NCBI RefSeq assembly: GCF_012932965.1
Contig: NZ_JABBXH010000003.1
Location: 372,001-436,000, forward strand
From: Thalassotalea algicola
GTDB taxonomy: Bacteria > Pseudomonadota > Gammaproteobacteria > Enterobacterales > Alteromonadaceae
Length of the DNA: 64,000 bases
Direction of reading: 5' to 3'
In this document: piece by piece, positions 18,739 to 26,639 of the stretch
Layout: each line of letters begins with the position of its first letter
Position numbering within the stretch: the stretch's first letter is position 1
Translations under genes and position numbers: made by a program
Notes under the pieces: model-generated
The model's database searches: none
Told to the model about the DNA's origin: nothing
Seen by the model: the letters and a program-made list of their open reading frames with translations, nothing else

Positions 18739-19172
18739 ACCATTAACTTGAATATATTGGTAAGACGAACGCCTAATCTAATTGGTTTTTTTGCATTCTC
18801 AATGTTGGCAGCTTGCTTAACGATTGCTACTTTTGAGTAAATATTTTCGAAAAGCTGTTGGGTTTCCCACCCTTGATATTGGTTTAATTGTGACGAGATA
18901 ATCGCTCTATCGATAGTTATTTTTTTACTGTTTAAACTATTAAAGTTAAACCCTTCCGCCAAAGCGTGACGATAAGCATCTTCTTTTAAGTTTAAGGCTA
19001 ATTGCTTAGGATTTGCACCTGTATCTATGTACAATCGAATAAGTTCGATATTTTCTTTTAATTCAACGGTTACGGTGTTTTTAAAGCCCCGATTGCCAGC
19101 TATCCATTTAAGCAAAGCAGCAGTCACTTTTTCGGTTGTGCCAATTGCCGCGATAGTTTCTTTTATGGCCAA
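18711..19172 (-). CDS. Hypothetical protein, 153 residues
   Basis: Unrecognised soluble, mostly helical protein starting at a TTG with AGGG seven bases upstream. No signal peptide; a hydrophobic segment near the C-terminus (FKLMVLLASHIGK). Its last codons lie in a hairpin at the convergent junction. There is a 33-base gap to the GGCT-like gene upstream on the same strand, so they could be in one transcript. Nothing in the sequence suggests a catalytic role. It could be a small regulatory or cytoplasmic protein of unknown fold. Confidence 0.6.
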   Translation of the reverse strand: MAIKETIAAIGTTEKVTAALLKWIAGNRGFKNTVTVELKENIELIRLYIDTGANPKQLALNLKEDAYRHALAEGFNFNSLNSKKITIDRAIISSQLNQYQGWETQQLFENIYSKVAIVKQAANIENAKKPIRLGVRLTNIFKLMVLLASHIGK

Positions 19173-19205
19173 TATAATATCCCTATCTCTTTAATATCGC
19201 CGTCA

Positions 19206-19697
19206 TTAACGGTGTACATCAAACTCTTGTTGTGCACGTGAGGCATTACTATCTTCGATAAATGGGGTTTGTTCAATAGTTTTTAGGTAATCTATTGGTA
19301 CATCAATTTCCTTGGCGCCAACAATTACATGGTTTAAATACCAACTATAGGGTTTAAGTTCAGGATTTATATCGGTTGCATAGTAAATAAAAGCGTCAAT
19401 CGTTTCATTTTCTTCGTTGGTAACCTTTACCCATTTCAGCTCGTAACCAAGCCCTAAGCCTTCTATTTTGTCTAAAATTGGTTTTTCATCGGCGTTAATT
19501 TCATAAAGGGCCCCAATAATTTCATCGCTGCTTTTCCGGGTGTAGTGTGCGTCACATTTACCGGAACCATCATGACTAGCTTTATGAAATTTTAGCGAGT
19601 GATCTGTTAAGGCATATCGGCCTAATCGTTTAACACTTGGCGTGCGTTGACTTAATCGATTGAATGACATGTTTGAGCCATAAGCAAAGTATTTCAT
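19206..19697 (-). CDS. Gamma-glutamylcyclotransferase-family protein
   Basis: A 163-residue protein with the family hallmark YFAYGSNMSFNRLSQR at the N-terminus and the glutamate of the catalytic segment in LDKIEGLGLGYE. GGCT-like enzymes cyclise gamma-glutamyl amines to 5-oxoproline. A longer reading to 19715 uses TTG; the ATG at 19697 gives the family start. It sits in the run of small minus-strand genes. The true substrate of this branch is not known; the motif makes the fold very likely. Confidence 0.85.
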   Translation of the reverse strand: MKYFAYGSNMSFNRLSQRTPSVKRLGRYALTDHSLKFHKASHDGSGKCDAHYTRKSSDEIIGALYEINADEKPILDKIEGLGLGYELKWVKVTNEENETIDAFIYYATDINPELKPYSWYLNHVIVGAKEIDVPIDYLKTIEQTPFIEDSNASRAQQEFDVHR

Positions 19698-19723
19698 GTT
19701 ATTCGGTAACCTCAATATAGTAG

Positions 19724-20254
19724 TTATGCGATTATTATTTCATTGAGGTGATTATTAAAATGCATCACATGGGCTTGTTCATATTGCATCTTAGTTAATT
19801 CGCCATAGGCAAAGTGCGGCGCGAGCTTACCTTTATAATTTTGGAAAGTGAGTAATGATTGCTTAAAACGCTCGAAGGCACTAGGTAGATCAGCAGCTCC
19901 TGAAATTTCAGGGGCACCAGGTATTGCCTCGTTCAATCCGTGAGCCATTCTCCTTTTTGCACTGAATGCGGAAAATGCGAATTTACCTACAGTGTTTTTA
20001 AATACGGGTGACTTATGTTCAGGATAACCGATCATTGAATATTCAACACTTTGCGCACAATGGACAAGAATTTGGTATAGACTCCATTGCCCCGTAGTAG
20101 TGACTTCGTTTTGTAAAAGCAACTCAAGTTTATCCAACGAGGTAGCAATAGTGAGTGGCTCATTATTTGGTTCGATGAGCTGCCAAGCAAGTCCTGTAGA
20201 GCTAATAGCGGCAGTCCCTACAACTGCACTAATGATAAATGCCCGTCTATTCAT
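19724..20254 (-). CDS. DUF1569 (DinB-like) protein
   Basis: A 176-residue protein beginning MNRRAFIISAVVGTAAI, a Tat-like signal with twin arginine before the hydrophobic part. After it come the DinB-fold elements of the DUF1569 family: ...QILVHCAQSVEYSM and near the C-terminus YEQAHVMHFNNHLNEI, whose histidines probably bind metal. It lies 26 bases upstream of the GGCT-like gene. The family has no settled function; members are metal-binding four-helix bundles. Confidence 0.7.
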   Translation of the reverse strand: MNRRAFIISAVVGTAAISSTGLAWQLIEPNNEPLTIATSLDKLELLLQNEVTTTGQWSLYQILVHCAQSVEYSMIGYPEHKSPVFKNTVGKFAFSAFSAKRRMAHGLNEAIPGAPEISGAADLPSAFERFKQSLLTFQNYKGKLAPHFAYGELTKMQYEQAHVMHFNNHLNEIIIA

Positions 20255-20303
20255 GTCTGCTGCCTACCTTCGAGCCTTTAGCTCAGCTATGTATCCTTTG
20301 TAG

Positions 20304-21221
20304 TTAGAACAACAAAGGATACATGTAGCCAGCGATAATCGCCATTGAAATGATGACTACCAGAAAAGTAACTATCATTTTGTTTTGAAAGATGGATTTA
20401 AGTAAAATAACTTCAGTTAGGCTGGCGCCAGCACTACCGATGATTAACGCCATCACTGCTCCTAAGCCCATACCTTTCGCTGCTAATGCCGCGCTTAACG
20501 GGATCACTGCTTCTGCCCTAATGTAGAGTGGAATACCGATTATTGCAGCTATTGGAACCGCAAGCGGGTTACTGTCGCTTGCCATTGATGAAACAAATTC
20601 GGTTGGTAGGAAGCCGTAAATAACAGAGCCTATGGCAATGCCGCCGAGTAAATATGGTGACACTTTCTTAAAGTCTTGCCATGTTGCTAACCAGATTTCG
20701 ATCCATTTACTCGCCTGAGTTTGTTGACCTGAACAACTCGCCCCGCATTGGCTCTTTTGTGGTACTTGGTAGACACTCGCTTTAATGTATCGTTCAAACC
20801 CCAGCTTTTCTAAAGTTACTCCGGCTATTATCGATACGCCCATAGCGACAGCAAAGTAAAAAATAGTGACATTAAGCCCAAACGTTATCGCGAACAAACC
20901 TATGATTACTGGGTTTAACAGTGGGCTAGCAAATAAAAATACCATCATAGTGCCAAAACCTGCTTGAGCTCTTAATAACCCTTTTAAAAATGGGATGGTA
21001 GAACAAGAACAGAAAGGTGTAATTGCTCCCAACAACGCCGCGATGAAATAACCTTTGCCATTCTTGCTACTTAAAATGTGGCGAATTTTTTCAGGTGGTA
21101 TGTACATTTGTAATATCCCCACTAAGTAACTTATGAGTAGGAATAATAACGTTAATTCAATCGTCAAGAACGCAAACATATTGACGGTATCTAATAGTGA
21201 GTTTTTATCGAAACTAAACAT
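20304..21221 (-). CDS. ArsP-like permease (UPF0718/DUF318)
   Basis: A 305-residue multi-pass permease with about eight membrane helices. The FCSCSTIPFLKGLL motif (about residues 69-82) marks the ArsP/YraQ permease family; a second Cys cluster GASCSGQQ is in the cytoplasmic loop. ArsP exports trivalent organoarsenicals; others of this family have no assigned substrate. It is divergent from an ArsR-type repressor gene and the two share an intergenic region with dyads (21236-21308), as expected for a regulated efflux pair. Which metal or metalloid is handled is not shown. Confidence 0.85.
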   Translation of the reverse strand: MFSFDKNSLLDTVNMFAFLTIELTLLFLLISYLVGILQMYIPPEKIRHILSSKNGKGYFIAALLGAITPFCSCSTIPFLKGLLRAQAGFGTMMVFLFASPLLNPVIIGLFAITFGLNVTIFYFAVAMGVSIIAGVTLEKLGFERYIKASVYQVPQKSQCGASCSGQQTQASKWIEIWLATWQDFKKVSPYLLGGIAIGSVIYGFLPTEFVSSMASDSNPLAVPIAAIIGIPLYIRAEAVIPLSAALAAKGMGLGAVMALIIGSAGASLTEVILLKSIFQNKMIVTFLVVIISMAIIAGYMYPLLF

Positions 21222-21235
21222 ATTTAAACAAATCC

Positions 21236-21308
21236 ATATTTCCGGAATATTCGAAATATAAATGGTGTAGATGGATAATTCAAGTTATTTCTAGTAATAT
21301 CGAAATAT
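21236..21308. promoter_or_regulatory. Candidate ArsR operators
   Basis: A 24-base dyad at 21236-21259 has arms ATATTTC and GAAATAT around an inner palindrome GAATATTC; a second half-like copy ATATCGAAATAT lies at 21297-21308. They lie between the divergent permease and ArsR-type genes and resemble the AT-rich dyads bound by ArsR/SmtB-family proteins. Binding is an inference. Confidence 0.55.
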
Positions 21309-21338
21309 GTAGAATTGAAATGTGTGAAAATATAACGA

Positions 21339-21635
21339 ATGGATATTGAATTAATTGCTAAAGCTTTTAAAGAATTAGGCCACACAACACGATTAACTAT
21401 TTTTAAAAGTGTCGTTAGAGCAGGGCATCAAGGTGTGTCGGTTGGACAGCTACAAGAAAAACTATCAATACCGGGATCTACACTTTCTCATCACATATCA
21501 AGTTTAGTTTCTGCAGGTTTAATGTCGCAGCGGCGGGAAAGCCGCACGCTATTTTGTACGGCAGAATATGACACACTATTATCGGTAATTAGCTTCTTGC
21601 AAGATGAGTGTTGTGCAGATGAAAGTGATGAATAA
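21339..21635 (+). CDS. ArsR-family transcriptional repressor
   Basis: A 98-residue winged-helix regulator: FKELGHTTRLTIFKSVVRAG, GQLQEKLSIPGSTLSHHISSLVSAGL and SRTLFCTAEYD are typical of ArsR-family helix-turn-helix and wing. C-terminal QDECCADESDE ends with two adjacent Cys that could bind a metal ion or metalloid. The family releases DNA when metal is bound. Divergent from the ArsP-like permease with candidate operators in between; the pair is probably an efflux and sensor unit. Confidence 0.9.
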   Translation: MDIELIAKAFKELGHTTRLTIFKSVVRAGHQGVSVGQLQEKLSIPGSTLSHHISSLVSAGLMSQRRESRTLFCTAEYDTLLSVISFLQDECCADESDE

Positions 21636-21643
21636 ATGAGTGT

Positions 21644-22090
21644 TTATTCCACGGCAATATATACTTCGATGCTATTACCGTTAGGATAATATTCAAAATC
21701 AATGGTATGAAGCCTCTGATGTTTTGCTTCGCCGGTAGTGAAGTACTGCCAAACCTCAGTCCACGCATCAATGGCAATTTGTGGCATTTCACCTTGTTGG
21801 CTAAATACTAAGTATTTTCCACTAGGGATGTCTATTTTGGTGAGTGAAACATTCGTTGGTAAGTTTGCACCGTCAAAGCCCGCTAAAACATTAAATTCAC
21901 CTGTATGATCAGACTCATAGTCATAATAAACACCATAGACCCGCTCACCATGTTGGTAATCTACCGGCACTAACTCATCAAATTTTTGCCATAGCCCTGG
22001 TATTTTACCGTTAGGACTCATTTCCAAGGCATTATGAGTTCGTTCGACAATGCCATTAATTGTTTTGGCGCTAATTGTTTTCAATTCCAT
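21644..22090 (-). CDS. GyrI-like/AraC effector-binding domain protein
   Basis: A 148-residue stand-alone GyrI-like domain: MELKTISAKTINGIVERT, LWQKFDELVP, YGVYYDYESDHTGEFNVLAGF and IDFEYYPNGNSIEVYIAVE match the fold of the effector-binding domain found in AraC/BmrR-type regulators and DNA-gyrase inhibitor proteins. Members bind small amphipathic ligands. It is convergent with the ArsR-type gene, with only 8 bases between. Confidence 0.8.
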   Translation of the reverse strand: MELKTISAKTINGIVERTHNALEMSPNGKIPGLWQKFDELVPVDYQHGERVYGVYYDYESDHTGEFNVLAGFDGANLPTNVSLTKIDIPSGKYLVFSQQGEMPQIAIDAWTEVWQYFTTGEAKHQRLHTIDFEYYPNGNSIEVYIAVE

Positions 22091-22112
22091 TTAAACTGTT
22101 CCTTAAATAAAT

Positions 22113-22715
22113 TTATAAAATTTTGTGGTGATTACACATTTGAGTATTGTTCAGGTATTTTTTGTCGATGTTAGTTAAGCAATTCCATTTGATAAACGCT
22201 CCATTTTTAGAGGCTTTTGGTTGCAATACAAGTTTCTTGTTTTGACCAAAATCTTTCGACAAGCTGATCTTGATAGCGGCTTGATTTGTGATCTCTGAAG
22301 AAGTGATTAACTCGTGTTCGTTTAAGTCAAACATACGAATATCAACATCATTTCTGCCACGAGGAAACTCGCCGGTCATTTGATAATGTGTGGCAATTTG
22401 CATTTTTACTGGCGTTACCATGGCTAACACGTTAGCAAAATTTGCTCGAACAACATGGTTCCGATAAGTCGGCGTTACCAGGTCAACAGGTGTTGGTAAT
22501 TGGTTATAAGTTGGCTGCTCGGCGGTTTTGTCTTTGCTGAGCATCGACATCAGCATAACCGTAATACCAAATGTTACCGCCACGCCAAGAATAAATCCGT
22601 AAAAGCTAGACCCACCAAACATTTTCTTTCTAGGGGGAGTTTGTATGTGCTTTGGTGAGTGCTGTTCCCGTATCAATGTGTGATTTAATGCTGAGTTTAC
22701 TGCGCTTTTCTTCAT
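22113..22715 (-). CDS. Membrane-anchored protein with pilin-like domain
   Basis: A 200-residue protein with a basic cytosolic start, one membrane helix (FYGFILGVAVTFGITVMLMSML, about residues 38-60) and an extracytoplasmic domain resembling the globular part of a type IVa pilin: LAMVTPVKMQIATHYQMTGEFPRG and a C-terminal disulfide-type pair in WNCLTNIDKKYLNNTQMC. There is no prepilin-peptidase N-terminus, so it is not assembled as a pilin; it is a pilin-like domain on an ordinary anchor. The start is the ATG at 22715. Role unknown. Confidence 0.7.
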   Translation of the reverse strand: MKKSAVNSALNHTLIREQHSPKHIQTPPRKKMFGGSSFYGFILGVAVTFGITVMLMSMLSKDKTAEQPTYNQLPTPVDLVTPTYRNHVVRANFANVLAMVTPVKMQIATHYQMTGEFPRGRNDVDIRMFDLNEHELITSSEITNQAAIKISLSKDFGQNKKLVLQPKASKNGAFIKWNCLTNIDKKYLNNTQMCNHHKIL

Positions 22716-22752
22716 ATAATTACATGTTCCGGTTAGCACGATTAAATATTGT

Positions 22753-23445
22753 TTATTGTATCGCTAATAATGCCGCTTTTTGTGCATGAATAGTTGTCGT
22801 GTCAAATAAAGGTATATTGGTATGGCTTTGATTCACTAATAAAACAATTTCGGTACAACCTTCGATAATACATTCAGCACCGGCATCATAAAGCGACTGA
22901 ATTATTCGTAAAAACTCAAGTCGTGATTGCTCGCTAACTTTACCTAAACATAACTCGTTGTAGATTACATCATGAACTATTTCTCTATCTCGCTCGTTGG
23001 GAACAAGAATGTCTAATTGATGCTTGTCTTTAAGGTGTCCAGTGTAAAAGCTATCTTCCATAGAGAATTTGGTACCTAAAAAACCGACATTACGATAGCC
23101 TGACGTTTTTATTTTTTCTGCAGTAGCGTCGGCTAAATGAATCAGGGGAATAGAGACTGCTGATGCTATAGCAGGCGCTACTTTGTGCATCGTATTCGTG
23201 CAAATTAAAATGAAATCTGCACCAGACCGTTCTAAGCGCTTTGCACAAAGACTCAAAATTTCGGCAGCACCTTGCCAGTCACCTTTATCTTGCATATCTT
23301 TGATCACTTGAAAGTCGACGCTTTCCAACGCTATAACGGCAGAGTGATGACCACCAAGTAAGTTCTTAATTTCACAATTTATTTTGCGGTAATATAACTC
23401 GGTAGACTCCCAGCTCATACCACCAATTAAGCCAATTTTTTTCAT
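22753..23445 (-). CDS. Aspartate/glutamate racemase-family protein
   Basis: A 230-residue two-domain racemase. KKIGLIGGMSWESTELYY is the family N-terminus; the two catalytic cysteines are in ILICTNTMHKVAP and IIEGCTEIVLLVN. The family interconverts L- and D-amino acids, commonly Asp or Glu. ATG 23445 is preceded by AAGGA eight bases upstream. A longer frame to 23505 would run over a separate small gene. It is in the array of small minus-strand genes with no related neighbour. Confidence 0.9.
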   Translation of the reverse strand: MKKIGLIGGMSWESTELYYRKINCEIKNLLGGHHSAVIALESVDFQVIKDMQDKGDWQGAAEILSLCAKRLERSGADFILICTNTMHKVAPAIASAVSIPLIHLADATAEKIKTSGYRNVGFLGTKFSMEDSFYTGHLKDKHQLDILVPNERDREIVHDVIYNELCLGKVSEQSRLEFLRIIQSLYDAGAECIIEGCTEIVLLVNQSHTNIPLFDTTTIHAQKAALLAIQ

Positions 23446-23479
23446 GTTGAACGTCCTTGTAGGTATTTGAAGAGACTGA

Positions 23480-23632
23480 TTATTCAGTCGCTTGCGTTCC
23501 TGCAATTAAATTGCTGATAAGTTTAGACATTCGTTCCTTTTGATAATCTTCCATTGACGCGTAAAAAGCTAACGCCAAAACAAAGAAGATTGAACTGGTA
23601 ATTACGACCGACTTTTTAAGTTTAGTTTGCAT
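23480..23632 (-). CDS. Small membrane protein, 50 residues
   Basis: A short reading frame starting at the ATG of 23632 (MQTKLKKSVVITSSIFFV). A single membrane helix (VVITSSIFFVLALAFYA) follows a basic start, then a charged tail (EDYQKERMSKLISN). AAGGA lies seven bases before the start, which is a good ribosome binding site. It lies 34 bases upstream of the racemase gene, with which it may be cotranscribed. Family not recognised; the coding call rests on the site and the plausible membrane peptide. Confidence 0.6.
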   Translation of the reverse strand: MQTKLKKSVVITSSIFFVLALAFYASMEDYQKERMSKLISNLIAGTQATE

Positions 23633-23669
23633 TAATATTCCTTTTAAAATAACAGAATGAATTTATTTT

Positions 23670-24038
23670 TTATTGCCATTCACATGAGACTTCTTTGTTA
23701 ATGTTAATAATGACAATGACTCGTTTATGTAATTCATTGTGAGTCAAATAGCCACACTCACCTGACACTTCAGTGCCGCTAGCAAACAAGGTTTTATAAC
23801 GATAAACACCATCTTTTTGAGCTAATGTATAGTGAAGCGTGTTTTGTGTACCAGGGGCAATACTCCCGAAATCTAAATGACTACTTGGCAAGGTAATTTC
23901 AAATTGCTTAATTTTTTCGCTAGTGTGATTAAACACGGTAATGCTAGGCAGTAAAAAGTAACTTAAATAGTACCCGCCAACTACAATGACTAGTAATGAG
24001 ACGAGTATTTTTGCAATAAGTTTCAGTTTTATTTTCAC
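23670..24038 (-). CDS. Membrane-anchored hypothetical protein, 122 residues
   Basis: One N-terminal membrane helix (LIAKILVSLLVIVVGGYYLSYF) anchors an extracytoplasmic part with beta-strand pattern (FNHTSEKIKQFEITLPSSHLDFGSIAPG) and two Cys (ECGYL and SCEW). I recognise no family. It precedes the 50-residue membrane peptide by 37 bases. An Ig-like or lipoprotein-type fold is possible. No catalytic motif. Confidence 0.6.
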   Translation of the reverse strand: MKIKLKLIAKILVSLLVIVVGGYYLSYFLLPSITVFNHTSEKIKQFEITLPSSHLDFGSIAPGTQNTLHYTLAQKDGVYRYKTLFASGTEVSGECGYLTHNELHKRVIVIININKEVSCEWQ

Positions 24039-24078
24039 TTAATTTTTACCTGAATGAATTTTTTAGCTAGTCAGTTCG

Positions 24079-24615
24079 CTAGAAACTAGAGTTCGGTTGC
24101 TTCAAAAATTCAATTTCTGCTTCGGTGGATTTTCGTCCTAGGATTTCATTTCTATGTGGATAACGGCCAAATTGTTCGATGATGGCTTTGTGTTTTAGTT
24201 CAAACTCCAAATTGGCAGCGTTGCCTAATGCTTTATATAAATGAACCGCCTGTTCATGAATCACTAAAGACTCACTATGCATAAATGGTAGGTATAAAAA
24301 ACTACGCTTTGTTTCGTCAAGTTCAGCGTTAAAGCCTTTGGCAATTGCATTCTGGGCAAGGGCGAGGGCAAGAGAATCAAAGGCAAATGATTGTGGCTTA
24401 TCGCGATAGATATTTCGTGAAAATTGATCAAGTACAATCACTTCTGCCAAGCTACCTAAGGCGCTTTCACGCCAGTGACTTAATTCTCCATTGACAGCTT
24501 TATGATGAATAGATTCAAATCGTTTCTTAATTAGTGCATCAAATTCATCATCTTTTTGCCACCATTGTTGTGGCGATATTTCATTAAACCAAAACGTAAG
24601 AATTTCGTTATTCAT
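24079..24615 (-). CDS. DUF924-family protein
   Basis: A 178-residue protein with the family markers EILTFWFNEISPQQWWQKDDEFD, WRESALGSLAEVIVLDQFSRNIYRDKP and LYLPFMHSESLVIHEQAV. DUF924 folds as helical repeats like a TPR domain; no enzyme role is established. It stands as a single small gene on the minus strand. Confidence 0.85.
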   Translation of the reverse strand: MNNEILTFWFNEISPQQWWQKDDEFDALIKKRFESIHHKAVNGELSHWRESALGSLAEVIVLDQFSRNIYRDKPQSFAFDSLALALAQNAIAKGFNAELDETKRSFLYLPFMHSESLVIHEQAVHLYKALGNAANLEFELKHKAIIEQFGRYPHRNEILGRKSTEAEIEFLKQPNSSF

Positions 24616-24684
24616 ACTGTGTTCTCTACTTTTATGTTGCCAATTTGGGCAATTGTCATATGTATGACTTTGTTAAGGTTGTGA

Positions 24685-24951
24685 TTAAGTATTTAACTTA
24701 AATAATTTCCTAACAATCTTTGAAATTACAAATGCGAGTGCAATGCCAACTACAAAGTACATTGCGACTAAATAGTTGGTAAAGCTTGCTTTGTGTATTT
24801 CACCATTAGCTAGCTCACATTGGCCTGTTTTGTAGTTAAAACTGCCACTATGGTTAAGGCAGTCATCAACAACCGTAAAATCGTTTATCAGTAAAATAAT
24901 GATAATACTTGAGATAACACCAACAAATAATGGAATTGATTGCTTATTCAT
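24685..24951 (-). CDS. Two-helix membrane protein, 88 residues
   Basis: ATG 24951 starts a small inner-membrane protein with two membrane helices (SIPLFVGVISSIIIILLI and YLVAMYFVVGIALAFVIS) and a short outside loop with a Cys pair (DDCLNHSGSFNYKTGQCELANGE). A longer frame to 25023 would overlap the CHMI-like gene. Family not recognised. The loop suggests a disulfide-bonded hairpin in the periplasm. Confidence 0.6.
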   Translation of the reverse strand: MNKQSIPLFVGVISSIIIILLINDFTVVDDCLNHSGSFNYKTGQCELANGEIHKASFTNYLVAMYFVVGIALAFVISKIVRKLFKLNT

Positions 24952-24979
24952 AATTGTACATTGACAGAGTTTAGGTGAG

Positions 24980-25324
24980 TTATAACATGTTTCTATTGCA
25001 ATAAGTTGCTTTCTCGAAATCACTAATATTCATTGCAATATTCGGAATGTCAGGAAATAAAGTAACTAACCTTGCAACCAGTTGTTGTGACAAGTTTGCC
25101 TTTTGCTCAGTAGTTCGCCCTTGCATTATGTGAGCAAAGATATGAATGAAATCTTCAGTTTTATTACCGACAGAATATGTCGTAAAAGGGTTCAATCTGA
25201 CTTTAATGTCGTTGGCTGCAAATAGGCCAGACTCGTTAGCTACCAGATAAATTTGTTCGATAATGTAAGTTTCATCGTAAGAATTAAGGACGGTATTGGA
25301 ACAGTCCATTACAAAGTGTGGCAT
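24980..25324 (-). CDS. 5-carboxymethyl-2-hydroxymuconate isomerase-like (tautomerase superfamily)
   Basis: A 114-residue tautomerase: MPHFVMDCSNTVLNSYDE has the N-terminal Pro2 that acts as the catalytic base in CHMI/HpaF. The second half (EDFIHIFAHIMQGRTTEQKANLSQQLVARL) is also family-typical. HpaF acts in homoprotocatechuate breakdown; no other hpa genes are near, so the native substrate may differ. Confidence 0.85.
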   Translation of the reverse strand: MPHFVMDCSNTVLNSYDETYIIEQIYLVANESGLFAANDIKVRLNPFTTYSVGNKTEDFIHIFAHIMQGRTTEQKANLSQQLVARLVTLFPDIPNIAMNISDFEKATYCNRNML

Positions 25325-25360
25325 TCATATTCCTAATTATTAATAAGAGATAAATAACGT

Positions 25361-25716
25361 TTATTCGCCAATTTTTATTAATTGTTCGAGCTTATTAAAG
25401 GCGTCAATCACCACTTCCGGTTCGTGATCCAGAATAAGGTGTCTGCTATTTGGGGCAAGCATGTGATGAGTGTTTTTGGTTAAGAGCATTAAGTTTTTAA
25501 TATACTTAAAGTGAAAATCATTGAATTGTCTAAAGCCTCTTCAGACGCAATTCCTGAAGGAGGCTCTAATATGGTAATAGGGTGTCCATCACCTCTACAC
25601 GTATAGCTTAAATCGTAACCGTCGACAGTCATTGTTTTATCATAACTTATGACTGGTTTTTCAGCATATGCGTTAGCTGACAATATGAATAAAAGAACTG
25701 CTATTTTTTTTATCAT
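25361..25716 (-). pseudogene. Decayed exported alpha/beta hydrolase
   Basis: The 5' part (ATG 25716) encodes a signal peptide (KKIAVLLFILSANAYA) and the first strands of an alpha/beta hydrolase (VDGYDLSYTCRGDGHPITILEPPSG), then runs out of frame to a stop at 25489. In a different frame, ending at 25361, lies a typical hydrolase C-terminus (SRHLILDHEPEVVIDAFNKLE) with the expected catalytic-His region. Most of the middle, including the nucleophile Ser, is missing. It is therefore an internal deletion plus frameshift rather than a single mutation. The pieces are recognised by pattern, not by alignment. Confidence 0.7.
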
Positions 25717-25841
25717 TGATGCTCTTCCTAATATGAGCTGAAAAATTAACGAATGTGGCAATTTTAGTAATTGGTTGGATTATCTAATTCAAGTAACTGC
25801 TTTCATCGAATAAATATATCAAGCAATTACTTTGCAAATAA

Positions 25842-26168
25842 CTAAGCCATTTTAAAATAAATAATGCTTACCACTAAGGCTAAGACCACAAAGGATAAAA
25901 ACTGTAGTCCTGCTTGCCTATACGTGGCAGCAAGTTTCAATACCTGCTCGTTGGAGGCATTTTTTAACAGTTTTGCACCTTTAGGTGATACAAATACCAT
26001 TGGCACTTTCAAGAACTTAGGAGAACCAAGTTGCTGCCAAATATCTGGCTCTAGCGTTTTTACTGATTGATAATAGTTGTATTCTGCAATACAAGAACGA
26101 CACATAAGTAGTGCCCAAATTGCCCCAAGCGTTATTAGCATCAACATATCAAGTCCTAAGTTATTCAA
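25842..26168 (-). CDS. Two-helix membrane protein, UspB-like layout
   Basis: A 108-residue protein with N- and C-terminal membrane helices (LDMLMLITLGAIWALLM and LQFLSFVVLALVVSIIYF) and a cytoplasmic part in between with TYRQAGLQ before the second helix. The two-helix plan and a YR..-Q motif are reminiscent of UspB, but the match is weak and I do not assign it. It starts 8 bases from the GFA-like gene downstream in transcription order upstream, so the two may be coupled. Confidence 0.6.
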   Translation of the reverse strand: MNNLGLDMLMLITLGAIWALLMCRSCIAEYNYYQSVKTLEPDIWQQLGSPKFLKVPMVFVSPKGAKLLKNASNEQVLKLAATYRQAGLQFLSFVVLALVVSIIYFKMA

Positions 26169-26176
26169 TAGAATTG

Positions 26177-26584
26177 TTATTTTCGGTTAGGTTCGAAAGC
26201 GTCATATCTTGGTAGTTTAGCATCAAGATCTTCCCAATTTGCTTTTGAAGAAACAAAATTATGAGAAATAGGTTTTTCAACAATAGCTGTATCTAAAATG
26301 CCTAGTCTTAATCTATAACGTTCTGGGTCTTGTTCATTCGAGCTATACACCGGTGAACCACAATGCGAACAAAAATGGCGATTTTTTCCCGGTTTAAAAG
26401 AGAACTTACTTAAACTTTCTTTACCTTTAATTATTGTAAAGTCTTTGGCTTGAATAAAGCCATTTGTAGCATACGCCGTACCACTGTTTTTTCTACATAA
26501 AGAACAATGACAATGAATGATGTCGCTAATTCCACCGTGGATTTGTATTTCAACTTGCCCACATAAACACTTGCCTGAGTACAT
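26177..26584 (-). CDS. GFA-family (glutathione-dependent formaldehyde-activating-like) protein
   Basis: A 135-residue zinc protein of the GFA/DUF636 family. Cys motifs CLCGQVEIQI, CHCSLCRKNSGTAY and FCSHCGSPVYS provide the two zinc sites. The family includes enzymes binding S-hydroxymethyl-glutathione, but most members have no proven activity. It is followed by the UspB-like gene after 8 bases. Confidence 0.9.
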   Translation of the reverse strand: MYSGKCLCGQVEIQIHGGISDIIHCHCSLCRKNSGTAYATNGFIQAKDFTIIKGKESLSKFSFKPGKNRHFCSHCGSPVYSSNEQDPERYRLRLGILDTAIVEKPISHNFVSSKANWEDLDAKLPRYDAFEPNRK

Positions 26585-26639
26585 TGTTTATTATTTTTCC
26601 TTAGTTAATCGTGTTAAATATTGTTATTCACTAGACAGA

